Below are positions 43,863-59,072 of a DNA stretch of 64,000 nucleotides, piece after piece. Numbering within the stretch: the stretch's first letter is position 1; every line of letters begins with the position of its first letter. Below the pieces are notes generated by a model. That model was given only the letters and a program-made list of their open reading frames with translations, had not been told where the DNA came from and made no database searches. The translations under genes and the position numbers were made by a program. Source of the DNA: Ceratothoa steindachneri (taxonomy: Eukaryota > Arthropoda > Malacostraca > Isopoda > Cymothoidae); NCBI GenBank assembly GCA_963969495.1, contig OZ018329.1:151415582-151479581 (forward strand), given 5' to 3'.

Positions 43863-43936
43863 AGCCTACCGGCTAGTATCGTGGTTGGCGTGCTTGCCCG
43901 GCAATCGCTGGGGCGGCAGTTCGAATCTCCATCCAT
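43863..43936 (+). repeat. tRNA-like head of a possible SINE
   Basis: TAGTATCGTGGTTGGCG (43873-43889) resembles an RNA polymerase III A box and AGTTCGAATCT (43919-43929) a B box, with tRNA-like spacing of about 45 bp. A full cloverleaf with a paired acceptor stem is not obvious, so this is more likely a tRNA-derived SINE head or tRNA pseudogene than a working tRNA gene. The possible SINE body may continue to about 44080. I see no second copy in the window. Confidence 0.4.
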
Positions 43937-45600
<1,664 letters not shown>

Positions 45601-45702
45601 TGACCTTTTTTCCCCCATTTGGTGCTTCTTTGTGTTTTTATTTTTGTTTTTTTCTGATCTGTACGCTATTTATAGACTTTTGTAACAATTGCATTCTCAG
45701 TA

Positions 45703-45756
45703 TACGACTGAGGAGGGTATGATAAACTACGAGTACATACTGAAACTGGTCTCGTA
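45703..45756 (+). ncRNA. Degenerate hammerhead-ribozyme-like motif of a Penelope-like element
   Basis: Stem I: TACGA (45703-45707) pairs with TCGTA (45752-45756). The core CTGAGGAG (45708-45715) matches the hammerhead CUGAUGAG box except U to G at the fourth core position after CTGA. Stem II: GGTATG (45716-45721) pairs with CATACT (45736-45741, one G-U pair). Then GAAA (45742-45745), a minimal stem III C-TG-G, and the expected cleavage triplet GTC ending at 45751. Penelope-like elements are known to carry small type-I hammerheads in their terminal repeats. The core substitution probably abolishes cleavage; that is an inference. Confidence 0.65.
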
Positions 45757-45791
45757 AATTAAACTTTTGGCTCCTATACAGTGGTTTTACT

Positions 45792-47419
<1,628 letters not shown>

Positions 47420-47420
<1 letters not shown>

Positions 47421-48960
47421 AGATGGCTTTTCTCGCGCTTTGTTGTGTTGGAGCGGGGGATTGTAGATTTTCCTCGAGATGGGAGGGAGGTAGGGGAATC
47501 CGATGTCTAATTCTTCGGTTCTACGTAAAAACGCGGAGGGAGGAGTTGTACTCTCTGGCTCACGGAGGGCTCTTCTGGATGCTCTTGAAGCCTATTTGTA
47601 TCCTAGTCTTTAACTTCGGTTTCTTAACTGGTTTTGGGGTATACGAGGTGATTTCTACCGTACTTAACAAATGGAACCTCGTTGGGGATTAGTTCTTCTC
47701 CTCTCTCTTATGGAGCTTGCGCTGTGAGAGTCACTCGAGGGTGAGCGGGTTTTCTTTTCTCCAGTCAGGCTTCTTCTAAGTCTGTAAAGGATTCTTTGGT
47801 ATGGCACCGGTACAAAACGTGGCGTTTAAAAGTTAGTTCGAAATTGTGCGAAGGGCCGATATCCTCGTACTGGTCCTCTATCGTCTTTCCTCAAATAATC
47901 TTCTGGTTATTTCGAAATTGGGCGAAGGACCGATCTTCACGAACTGGTCCTCTATCGTCTCTCCTCGAATAATCCTTTGGTTATTTCGAAATTGGGCGAA
48001 GGACCGATCTTCTCGAACTGGTCCTCTATCTTTCTAACCGAATAATCTTCTTCTCTTGCTCCCGAAATTCCTGGTTTGGCAGTAGGAATGGTAATCCAGT
48101 AAGACTTGTTCTAAGTCTGCAAAGGATAGTTCGGTCTGGTACACATACAAAACGTGACGTTTTTCTATGTTAATTCGACACTGGGTGAAGAATCGATCTC
48201 CTCGATCTGATCTTCTATCGTCTCTCCTCGAATAATCTTCTGGTTATTTCAAAATTGGGCGAAGGACCGATCTTCTCGAACTGGTCCTCTATCGTCTCTC
48301 ACCGAATATTTTTTTCTCTTTCTTTATGGGGCTTATTTATAGCCTGGCGACAACCCTATGTAACGGGGGAGGGGCGAGGCCGCAGAGGAAAGAGCGAGGG
48401 GTGAAGAGAGTGGCACCGCGGTGCCCAAGTCGTCTTGTTAATTAGAGGCACCATCAACCGTCACCATCCTTGGTGTTCCTTTTGACTGGCACCGCTTTAT
48501 GTTGCGATTTAACCACGGGCCCCTGGATCTCGTAGGTAATTGGATTCTTTGAGCGCTACGTAATGGCCTTTGGTGGTCACCTTAGCACAGCGGCTCGCTC
48601 CGACTACCTATGCGACAGGGAGATAAAAAAGGGTGAGCCGTTTGACTGTTATTCCGCCGGCTAACGTTCCCACGACTATCCTCATGTGGCTCGATTGTCT
48701 TGTTTTCTCTGCAGGTGGGAAAGGGACTTTAATGTGTACGTCCGCGTGGCCCTCCGGGAGGCTTTATGTTGTAATTCCTCTACATCCCCTAAAATCCGTT
48801 TTCCTATTTTCATTCTCACTCCACCATTCTTCACCGATAAAGGAGGAAAGATACTCTGAAAGATGATCGCATAGATCGAAAGCTGAGCAATTAAAGTCAA
48901 GTTTGGTTTTTACCAAACACATTTCATTTAAAAAAGCGATGAACATAGGAGAAGTTGTTT
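47420..48960. other. GC-richer region with tandem repeats, function unknown
   Basis: Base composition changes clearly from the AT-rich flanks. Short frames (for example 47423-47692, 48633-48866) show no family resemblance. A TATTTATAG box lies at about 48329 after the repeat block, followed by a G-rich stretch (GGGGGAGGGGCGAGGCCGC, about 48365). It could be the regulatory or terminal region of an unrecognised element, but nothing identifies it. Confidence 0.4.
47760..48320. repeat. Nested tandem repeats: 74-bp units inside a ~330-bp duplication
   Basis: TCGAAATTGGGCGAAGGACC followed by GATCTTCTCGAACTGGTCC and CTCTATCGTCTCTCCTCGAA recurs with GCGAAGG at 47848, 47922 and 47996 (74-bp steps) and again near 48187 and 48258. 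The preceding phrase (AAGTCTGTAAAGGAT...TACAAAACGTG) occurs at about 47780 and 48112, so the block itself is duplicated at about 332 bp. Confidence 0.8.
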
Positions 48961-49095
48961 ACCATCTACAAGATGAAATAAAAATGATAATAGGAAAAAT
49001 GGAAAGTTTCCAAAGAAAATTAATAAAGGCCAAATAATATAATATGGTCTTTAACAAAATCTGCATATAAGAAGGGTTTCTCCCCATTTACACTA

Positions 49096-49195
<100 letters not shown>

Positions 49196-50487
49196 TTACA
49201 CTCCATATTAAAACCTTCTGTGATCCCTCAAACGAAAATCACATTTTAAAAGATTTTAAACGTTTACACCCTTTTCTACTACAATCCGGGAACACTCTTC
49301 CGAATTATTAGCCTTCCTTTCGAAAAGCACACTTCCCACTTGTGCCCACATTGTTACGTATATTCATACCACATTTACAAATCCATACTATTGTAGTGGA
49401 TTACACTTCATGTTAAAATATACTGATTTTGTGAAGAATAACTGTCCTACATGAGCCAGGAACAGCTATTCTTCAAGCCGATAAAGATGAACCCCTATTG
49501 TTAAATAGGTAGTTAATAGGGTGCTACTATAGTGTGCGGTTGACCAGGTTATTTACTCTTTAACGTGCAGTCTACCAGACATTTTTAGACTTTCAGCAAA
49601 AGTGATTAAGGTGTGACTAGAAAAACTAACTACTAACACCTGTCAATTTCTTTAAAATTATTGTTATTGATGCTTCACCGTTATAAAGGTATGCTTTCTT
49701 GTTATTCATTGTTGTATTCATGGGTATTTTTACATTACAAAAGAAAACACGGTTTCAAAATTTCAAACAAGGTCAAAGTAGCTAAGTTAATAGTGAATTA
49801 AACTTCCAGAAAAACTTTGGCATAGTTTACTCTGAGTTCACTCTTTATTATAAAGTATTCAATAGTGAGCAGCCCTTAGGCAAACATAGATCGAAGCATA
49901 TATGATAGTCAAATCAAGCCGTTACAAATCGAAGATACTCCGAGTGATTACATGGATGCAAATTAAAGAACTTATTACGCGTGAAATGAAATGTTCAGGT
50001 TATAATATTGTGATGAACTGGACGAAATGGGCTTTAAATGTGTATAAACCTATTTGGGGGTGTTAAAATAAGGTCTGAAAAGTACCAAACATAAAGGGTC
50101 ATTACGAAAAAATTCATTCTTTTTTAATTCTACAATCACCCTTCAGAAATGTGTTAAAACTATTTTCTATTGGTATGATCAAATTGGTGTATTGGTTATT
50201 CTATTATTTAACCTAGATAGTAAACATAATACCGGATGCACATAAATGTTTGGAATGAATGGATGATTGAAAGTTTTAGGCCTAATGCACAGCGTGGAGG
50301 AAGGTTAACGCACATGAATGGATCAAATAAAGGGGGAACAAAATATAACTGTATTTAGGATTTAACAAGAGAATAATATGCTAAAAATTAATTATTTTAA
50401 CGAGAAATTAACATAAAATAATTAGTTTAATAAGGAAATCAATCGAATGCAATAGAGCAAGATAAAATTGGTTTAGAACGCAAGAGT

Positions 50488-50610
<123 letters not shown>

Positions 50611-51651
50611 AAGAGAATTGTTAAGGGTACAAGATTGTTAAGGGTACAAGATTGTTAAGAATAAGTGTTTAGGAATCACAAATGGCATGACAATAAAAAA
50701 TGACGTATATAGGAGTCACAAAAGTTGAAATATATATGTTTTAGGAATGATATTTAAAGGATCACAAATGATAATGCGAAAAATGGGTTCTTATTGGATG
50801 GAAGCGAGGGACAATGAGGCTGGTCAAGCTCGTTTGGGACAGTTTTAAAGCAAGGTGGTTCCAATGTTTTTGAAAGGCGATTTCAGAGTTTGCTTTGATA
50901 TTGGGGAATTCGAAATTGAGTTTCAGTTAAATTAATGGTTGCGTTCCCATCTATCCACTCATTATGAATTGACAGAAATACATAAATATAAAAATGATTT
51001 GAATTTTATTACATTTGGAGTACTGCACCAAAGTGCAGTGATACAGGTGAAACAAGTGCATCTAAGTTATTAAATGTCTCACTAAAAACTATCGTCGATT
51101 TATGTAATTTCTTTTGTGAAGTATATACTAAGCCATTTTTAAATAACCCAGTTCACCTAGATGGTCATGATATTACGATACAAGCATACGCGTCATGCTT
51201 TTCGCACAAACCCAAACATAAACATCATAAAACATTTCCCCATTCCCAAATTTGGGTTTTAGGAATGGTAGATACATCGACGAGATCACCCATGGGCTAG
51301 GTGGAAATAGTCCAACAACACGATGTTGGTACTCTTTTTAACAATAACAGTGGTCAACAAGAACAAAAATTCTCATGGTTCTGAATCAAAATAGTCTGAT
51401 TCTAGGGAAATTGAATGTGCTGCATTCAATAATGACATTCGTATATCTGTATCGGGACCAGTTCTCCAGAACCAGCATATCTATATATTTGGTGCACCAT
51501 GTTATTCATACACTAATTTATATATTCATTGATTCCACTTATGCAATTTTTTTTTCAAAATTTGTGCTTTTTTGTTTGTTTCAGATTACTGGTTCATGAT
51601 AGTGCATATATACAAATGCCTAATTTCTAATTACTCTGAGCTTAACAAAAT

Positions 51652-53276
51652 ATGGAACGTGGCAAGTGCGTGAACGATGCTGATCATTTTTATTACATAT
51701 GTGGCGCCTTCACTCCTGGTAGCCTCAAGAAACCAAGCACAAAAGCTGTTTGACTGAACTACAAAAGTCACTTCAAATATCCTTTGGGTGACCAAGACAA
51801 GAAATGGGCACCTCAAATAGCTTGTAAATCTTGTGTCGACCACCTGAGGGAGTGGATGTGTAGTAAGCGAAGCTCAGGAATGCCGTTTGCTGTACCAATG
51901 GTATGGCGTGAGCCCCAAAACCACAACAGTGACTGCTACTTCTGTCTAACAAACATCAAGGGAATAACAATCAAAACAGAAGGCAAGGTGCAATACCCCA
52001 AAATTGCTTCTGCAATCGGACCAGTTCCGCACAGTGCTGAACTTCCAGTCCCACATCCACCGACTGAACAAGAATTTATGAGTGATTCTGATTCTAATCT
52101 ACCTCAAATGAAGACGACTCAAAAAGCGCTGCATGATCTCATCAGGGGCCTGACATTTCCAAAGAAAAGGCTGAAGTTCTGGGGTCTAGACTAAAGCAGC
52201 GTAACCTGCTGGAAGTTGAGGGCATATCACTACAGCTTGTTTCCGACATAGAAAGCTGCCTGTATTTTTCATCATGGCAAACAACCTTTGTTACTGTGAG
52301 AACGCAGTATCTCTCATGCAACAATTCTACAAGTCTGAACCATATAAGTCAGATGATTGGAGGCTGTTTATAGACTCTGATAAAGACTCTCTGAAGGCTG
52401 TTCTTTTACCCAATGTCAATCGGTTTCCATCTGTCTCAATAGCAAATGCAGCAAAGAGGGCTGAGAGCTATGAAACAATGAAGATTTTGTTAGCCGCTAT
52501 AGAGTAAGAGAAATACCAGTGGAAGATATGTGTGGGTCTCAAAGTCATCTGTTTACTACTGGTCCTTCAGAGTGGCTACACAAAGCACATGCGCTTTCTG
52601 TGTTAGTGAAACAACAGAGCTGATGCAGAGCAGTATGTGAAAAAGGAATGGCCGAGAAGACCAAGAGATGCGCCTCGAAGGTTCAACTGTGTTCATAATC
52701 CTCTTGAAGATCCAGAAAAGATATTTTTTCCTCCAATGCATCTAAAGCTCGGTTTGGCTAAAATTTTCATCAAGGCTATGGATCAATCTGGTGCTGATGT
52801 TCGATACTTAAGTCAGAAACTAGGTGGTATGGTTTCCGAAGCCAAGTTGAAAGCAGGTGTCTTGAATGGATCACAGATTCGCAAACTAGTTCATGATAGC
52901 GAATCCACCAAGGCCTTGAGCCCACTGAAGAAAAACCCATGGGAATCATTTGTCAATGTGCCAAAGCTTTTTCTTGGAAACTATCGTTCTGACAACTACA
53001 AATAAATCGTTACAACGATGCTGTAAAATTATCATGCATTGGGAGCAAAGATGTCCTTGAAATTGCATTTTTTCCACTCCCATATTGATATTTTCCTAGA
53101 TAACCTTGGAGATATTAGTGATGAACACGGTGAAAGATTTCATCAAGACATCGCCATAATGGAGAACAGATATCAGGGAGATTTCAGTCCTAACATGATG
53201 GGCGACTGTTGCTGGACGCTGCAAGAAGAGACCGAGCTGTACAAACGAAAGGGCGAAGTTCAGAAGCACTTTTAGA
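51652..53276 (+). pseudogene. Decayed member of a multi-copy invertebrate gene family, probably transposon-derived
   Basis: Starting at ATG 51652 (MERGKCVNDADHFYYICG), several frames in order give LGDQDKKWAPQIACKSCVDH, FAVPMVWREPQNHNSDCYFC (paired Cys, possibly zinc-binding), SKEKAEVLGSRLKQRNLLE and NLCYCENAVSLM. DDWRLFIDSDKDSLKAVLLP follows, then FFPPMHLKLGLAKIFIKAMD and LHFFHSHIDIFLDNLGDISD. It closes with HGERFHQDIAIMENRYQGDF...CCWTL. Stops and frameshifts lie near 51748, 52140, 52265, 52507, 52610 and 53005. I recall closely similar uncharacterised proteins occurring in many copies in arthropods and cnidarians. The copy number suggests a mobile element, but I cannot name the superfamily, and inverted repeats were not found. 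There are no introns in this copy. Confidence 0.65.
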
Positions 53277-53289
53277 ACTTCATATTTTG

Positions 53290-54851
53290 TCAATTATAAA
53301 GAATTTGAACTTATGCTTTCTGGTACAATTTCTTATGAGCTTATATGTGACGAGTTTAATATCGTTAGCTTGCGTGAGACCATAAATGTCATCCTATTTA
53401 CTATTTTTCTGATTGTTTATGAAAATGTGAAATTACTCATGTAAGCACAGTCACATAAGAGACAAGCTGGTCTGTTTTGGGTTAAATATTTGTTTCACGA
53501 CACAAGTGATGGAATATTGAATATTTGTACCTATTGATTCTTTTTTTATATAAAATCTCGTCTGATAGAACAAAACAAATATCAGATTTAAATTCAGCAA
53601 TATGAAATTAGTTGCGTGAGCATAATCTCATATGTGAACCATTTTGGCTGCTGACCAGTGAAATTAAAAAGCTAGTTCGTGAAATTTTGTTAATAATATA
53701 ACAGGTATTCACTCAACATATAGAATCACATTGAAAAAAACATAAAGCTAAAATAAAAAAGGTTTATGGCTAAAATTTTCTTTTCTTACAATCCTATTTA
53801 CAGGAATTTATGTATTGTAAACGGCATCAGAAAAATTTATTTGATAATTATTTTTGTGCTGAAATTTCGCAAAGGTATTCGTGCCATTTTTCAATCGATT
53901 TTTCTAATAAAGTATTAGTAATTTTTCTGAGTATCAATTTAAATATGATTTAGTTAATAAAGCATTAAATAAAGTACGAATCCTTCTTATTTATTTAACC
54001 TTATTTTTTAATAATCTTAATTGGTACCAAGTTGGGGTCCGTATTGTTTAAAAGGCCAAAAGTGGGACACCTGTTGTTAAAAAGGATATTGAAGGACCGC
54101 TATTATTCAAAAGATCGAAATATCCCGTAATCCCTACAAACATAAAAACATATTTTCTCAAGTCTATTTGAAACACTTTTTCCGATCCATTTTAAAAATA
54201 TATACTTTTTTCCAATCCATTTTAAGCATTTATAATTTTTCTTATAATCTGGCAACATTTGATCTTGTTTTAGCCTTTCCATTCTAAGAAAACGCATTCA
54301 TTCGCACATCTATCCGCCATAACTTATAACTCGCCGACCATTATCACACATTTATTTCATTACTTACATCAACTCTTACCTAGTCAAATTTATCCTAATA
54401 CTTGTCCAGATTTACCCTTATTCAACTCATCTAAACTCAATCCAAATTAAGTTACAATTGTCTGAAAGAATACCAATTATATACGTCTTAAATAAAATCC
54501 CATTTCGTAACCAAGCCTAAATACAAGTTCGCAGATTGATAATGTTTATATTTATCCTCAGAGTAGCTAAGTCATTTAAAGTCATTATTAAATAATCAAA
54601 TTTTCGACATATATAATTTATTCTCCAAGATTGTTCCGAGTTTACTCAATTTATCAACTTACGTTTGCTAGTTATCATTTCCTCTTTCGCTTCGACTAAA
54701 ATTGCCCAATATCGCAAATTTCGCTTTCCTAAGTATATTAAATCAATAGCAAACTTCAAACTTCTATTTTCGAACTAATTTTCCTTTTTAACTTTTTTAT
54801 ATAAATTTTTATCTACTTTAATATATAATACATCAGACAATAAATTCAAAT
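53290..54851. other. AT-rich sequence, no recognised genes
   Basis: Nothing supported. A short imperfect direct repeat around TTTTCCGATCCATTTTAA / TTTTCCAATCCATTTTAA lies at 54175-54225. Confidence 0.5.
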
Positions 54852-55802
54852 GAGCTCAGGAGGGAACTTAGTGTTAGGCCTAGAGCTGGGAATAGGTTAG
54901 GTGGTGAGGTAGGCCAGTTAGATGTTTCAGGTGAAGGTCGAGGGCCGGTGGAGGAGGTAGGATATGATAGTTCTAGTGATAGTGAAGTTAGCCCCCTTAG
55001 ATTAGTTAGAAATAGGCCTAGTGAGGATGGGGGACAGTGGAGAGTGGTTAGGAAACGTGAAGCTAGGGAGGCTTCTCCTGTTCTTTGTGAGAATAGGGTT
55101 GCCTCTGTTGAGGTTGTTAGCCAGGGAAAGAATAGGTGTGTGAGTCAGAGGGACACAGAACCTATTAACTTGACTAATAGATTCAGTGCCCTAAGAGAGG
55201 AAGTAACTGGAAGTGATATGACTGATGGGGGTGGGAGTGGAGTTCGAGTGACTGGTAGTTTGAATGAGAATAGGAGTGGGGATGGAGTTAGGTCTGTGGG
55301 GGTTAGGAATAGGAGTCTGACTGAAGTGCTTGTGATGGGTGATTTGCGAGTTAGATATTTAGATAGGAAGTTGAATGCAAGTAGATTGAATGGTTTGAGG
55401 GTGTGTTTGCCGGGTGCTGGAGTGAGAGATCTGTCTGATAGGTATGATGAGCTGGTGTCTGGCTGTGCAAGGGATGCGGTTGTGATTACACATGTAGGAG
55501 TGAATGATGTGAAGAAAGTGGGTGCATGTGAGTTACGTGTGGGGTACAAGAGGTTGATTGAAAAGGTGAAAGAAAGTAGAATGAAAGCTGTTGTGACAGG
55601 TGTGCTTCCAAGAATGGATGTTGGGGTAGAATGGATGTCTCGTGCGATTGGGCTGAATGATTATGTGAGGAGGATGTGTGAGATGGAAGGTGTCATGTTT
55701 GTGGATGTGTGGGATAGGTTTGTTGGAATGAAAGAAATGTATGCGATGGATGGAGTGCATTTGAGTAGGAGGGGGAGAAGATGTGTTGTGGGAGGAGTAT
55801 GA
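54852..55802 (+). pseudogene. CRa-4 ORF1: esterase-type protein lacking the catalytic serine
   Basis: The frame is open from the 5' truncation (LRRELSVRPRAGNRLGG), so the true start is lost. A variable linker follows (residues to about 55310). Then comes the SGNH-hydrolase core: EVLVMGDLRVRYLDRKL, where Leu (TTG, 55344-55346) replaces the nucleophile Ser seen in CRc-1, CLPGAGVRDLSDRYDELVSG, VITHVGVNDVKKVGACELR and DGVHLSR with the Asp and His kept. Near 55775 a frameshift replaces the end (...RRCVVGGV), while the expected RSLRAGN-stop is readable in another frame at 55812-55835. It is therefore a doubly damaged esterase. The coding strand is G/T-rich and C-poor, in contrast to ORF2. Confidence 0.85.
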
Positions 55803-55859
55803 TCGTGTTATTAGGTCTTTGCGGGCGGGAAACTAGATACTAATAGTGGTCAGGGAATT

Positions 55860-58750
55860 ATGAGAGGACATTATAGTACTGAAAGTAGAATGGACTTGGC
55901 AGATAACAGAAATAGGTTCCAAGGCGATAGAGGTGAGGTCATTCAGGTTTCAAGAGGTGCTTCAGGGATAGGGGGGTTAAATTGTTTCTATACAAATGCT
56001 CGTAGTCTTAGAAACAAGAAGGATGAGCTATTTACTTATATTAGTAATGAGGATATAAATATTTTATGCGTTACTGAATCATGGGTTAATGAAATAGAAT
56101 TTAGTGACACTATAAGTGAATTTGATTTACAGGGCTATAATATGTACATTAGTCAAAGGACAGGTAGGATTGGTGGAGGAATAATTATCTATATAAAAAA
56201 CAACATTGTTTCAAGTTTAAATACTTCAATAAAGCAGGATGGAGTTGAGTCACTTTGGATAGATATTAGGTTCAGTAAAAATAGAATGGTGCATTTGGGA
56301 GCTTTTTACAAGCCACCTGGGCAGACTGATGATATGGATGAACTAATGATAAGGGAAATAAGTAGGGGATGTGAAACAGATTCAGTTATTATTGGGGACT
56401 TCAACTTAAACTGTGTGGACTGGGAAAATATGAGAGGTAGGGATAGAACAAGTGGCAGGTTCATAGAATGCTTTGAGGATAATTTTTTGAATCACTTTGT
56501 TAATGAGCCAACGAGGGGGGACAATATATTAGATTTAGTACTTTCTAACAGTGATCATTTAGTTCAAGAATTGACTGTTGGGGAAGCATTGGAAAATAGT
56601 GACCATCAGATAGTTCGTTTTAACTTGGGAATTGAGAAGGGTAAAATAACCGAGAATGCTGAAAAAGTTCCAAATTTTCATAAGGGAGATTATGTGAAAC
56701 TTCGAAGCTTGCTGAATTTGATACACTGGGATGTAGAATTCAGAGGTAAAAATGCTTATGGGATGTGGGGTACTTTCAAGCATATAATAAATGTAGTCCA
56801 AGAACAATGTATCCCAATGGAGGCCATTAAGAACAGAAGTAGGAAACCATTATGGTGGAATCAGGAGATAGCTAGAAAAATTTCAGAGAAGAAAAGGGCA
56901 TACAAAAAAATTACAGGTAAAAAATAATATTCAAAATTTAAGTGGTTATAGAATGGCTAGGAATGAGTTAAATAAGATTATAAAGAAGAACAAAAGGGGA
57001 TCAGAAATTAAATTAGCTCAGGATAGCAACAAAGATCCAAGAAAGTTCTTTAGTTACTATAAAATTAATAACAAGTCTGGCATAGTTAAAATAGGACCTA
57101 TCAAATATGAAGGGGTTGTGAGAGAAACTGATGAGGAAATAGTTGAGGTACTAAATGGTCATATTGCAGCAGTATTTACAAAGGAGAAACTAAATAGTCT
57201 TATGTATAGTATTCATGGGTCAGGGAAAGAGGTGTTTACTCACATTAGTGTGGATCGGAGGATCAAAAGGACTAATAAGTGAGTTAAATACTACCAAGGC
57301 CTCCGGCCCTGATAATATTCATTCTAGAATACTTAAAGAAGGGGTAGAAAGTATCTCAATAGCTCTGGAGAAGTTATATACTAGGTCACTGGAATATGGA
57401 GAAATACCCGATGATTGGAAGAGAGCGAATGTAGTCCCCATTTTCAAGAAGGGTAGTAAAGAGGATCCAAATAACTTTAGACCGGTTTGCCTAACTCCTG
57501 TAGTCTGTAAAATTCTTGAGAAAATAGTTAAAAAAGGGATTTGCCAACATCTAGAGAGGGAGGGGTTAATCAGCGATGCTCAGCATGGGTTTAGATCAGG
57601 TAGATCATGTTTGTCTAACTTACTAGACTTTCTGGAGTTTGTAACAGATCAAGTCGATAAGGGAGAGAATGTAGATATAATTTACTTAGATTTTAGTAAA
57701 GCATTTGATAAGGTACCACATAGGAGACTAGTTCATAAATTAAAAATGATTGGGATATGTGGGGGTGTTTCAAATTGGATAGCTGAGTGGCTGAAAGATA
57801 GGAAGCAAAGGGTAGTGCTAAATGGTGTAAAGTCAGAGTGGAGGGATGTTATCAGTGGGGTTCCTCAGGGATCAGTTCTCGGTCCATTATTATTTGTCAT
57901 CTATATAAATGATCTTGGGGAGGCAGTTAATAATAAAGTGTCAATTTTTGCGGATGATACCAAATTAGCAGCTGTAGTTAAAGATATTGGTGATAATTTT
58001 AAAGTGCAGGGGGATTTAAATAAATTGTTATCCTGGGCCCATAAGTGGCAAATGACTTTCAACCTTGATAAGTGCAAAATTATTAACATGGGAAAAGATA
58101 ATAGAGAATTTAACTATGAAATGGATGGGCATTGGCTGAGCTCAGAAGAGGATGAGAAAGATCTAGGAGTAGTAATAGATAAGTCATTAAGGTTTTCTAA
58201 GCAGTGTATTGAAGCAAGAAATAGGGCAAATAGAGTGCTGGGTTTTATTAAGAGAAATGTCAGTTAGGAAAGTAAGGAGGTTATTCTTAAACTCTATAAC
58301 TCTTATGTTAGGCCACATCTAGAGTACTGTATACAGGCATGGTTCCCACATTTTAGACACGATATTAACCTTCTCGAGTCAGTGCAACGGAGGGCAACAA
58401 AGATTATTGCTTTCCTGAGGCACCTTGAATATATAGATAGACTGAGGGTATTAAATATGTTCTCGTTCGAAAGGAGGTGTGTGAGAGGGCATATGATTGA
58501 GCTCTTTAAATTTTTTTCTGGGATAGATAAATTGGATGTTAGCAAGTTTTTTGAGTTAGATGATGGAAATCGGACTAGAGGTCACCACTTGAAAATTAAA
58601 AAGCAAGGGTGTAGGTTAGATTTAAGAAAATATTTTTTTTACCAATAGAGTGGTAGACTTCTGGAACAAATTGCCGCAGAGGGTAGTATGTAGTATAAAT
58701 CTAAATGTATTTAAGAGTAGGTTGGATTGGTTTATGGGATGGGAAGGTTG
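55860..58750 (+). pseudogene. CRa-4 ORF2: endonuclease and reverse transcriptase
   Basis: The endonuclease is complete at 55860-56927: CFYTNARSLRNKKDELF, ILCVTESWVNE, LGAFYKPPGQTDD, VIIGDFNLNCVDWENMRGRD, NILDLVLSNSDHLVQEL and NSDHQIVRFN. An extra A at about 56910 and a lost base near 57258 shift the frame. RT follows in 57215-58267: ANVVPIFKKGSKEDPNNFRP, QHGFRSGRSCLSNLL, YLDFSKAFDKVPHRRLVHK, SGVPQGSVLGPLLFVIYIND, then catalytic FADDTKLA. TAG replaces Tyr after KRNVS (58266), as in CRa-1. The thumb continues to about 58750 with one more frameshift near 58637. About 960 codons are recognisable, close to the normal CR1 ORF2 length. Confidence 0.9.
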
Positions 58751-58917
58751 TGATGGTTCCTAAGTTTTGTATATATTAATATTGTTTGTATATATCTATA
58801 GCTGCATGATTTAGTTCTTGACAAGCCTTGATTGGTGATACCCTTGTTTCTGGATGCAATCCTCTGGATGTAGTTTTCCTGGGAGTTTGGGTGCCTTAAA
58901 AAAGAGGCCGTTTGACT

Positions 58918-59072
58918 CCGATGACCTATGATGAGCCCTTGTGGCTTTTGTCATCTGTTATATTATATTGTGGGGGACTTTGATTTTGTCTTCCCCTGGT
59001 GATGGTGCTTTTTGTGGGTGGGTTTTGACGGAGGCGGATGACCTTTGATAGGCCCTTGTGGCTTTTGTCATC
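58918..59072 (+). repeat. CRa 3' UTR stem-loop pair
   Basis: Two related hairpins: GATGAC...GTCATC at 58918-58957 and CGGATGAC...GTCATCC at 59033-59072, both with the loop phrase CCCTTGTGGCTTTT. The same pair lies at 2710-2843 (reverse strand), 22251-22407 and 36317-36356 with 37655-37695; single members are at 28396-28435 and 28611-28650. The 3' UTR hairpin is followed by a short ATGTT repeat, as expected for the RNA end that the LINE's RT recognises. Confidence 0.75.

Noticed and set aside
47760..48320. CRISPR-like array
   Set aside because: The repeats are tandem 74-bp units without unique spacers, and the context is a eukaryotic repeat region.
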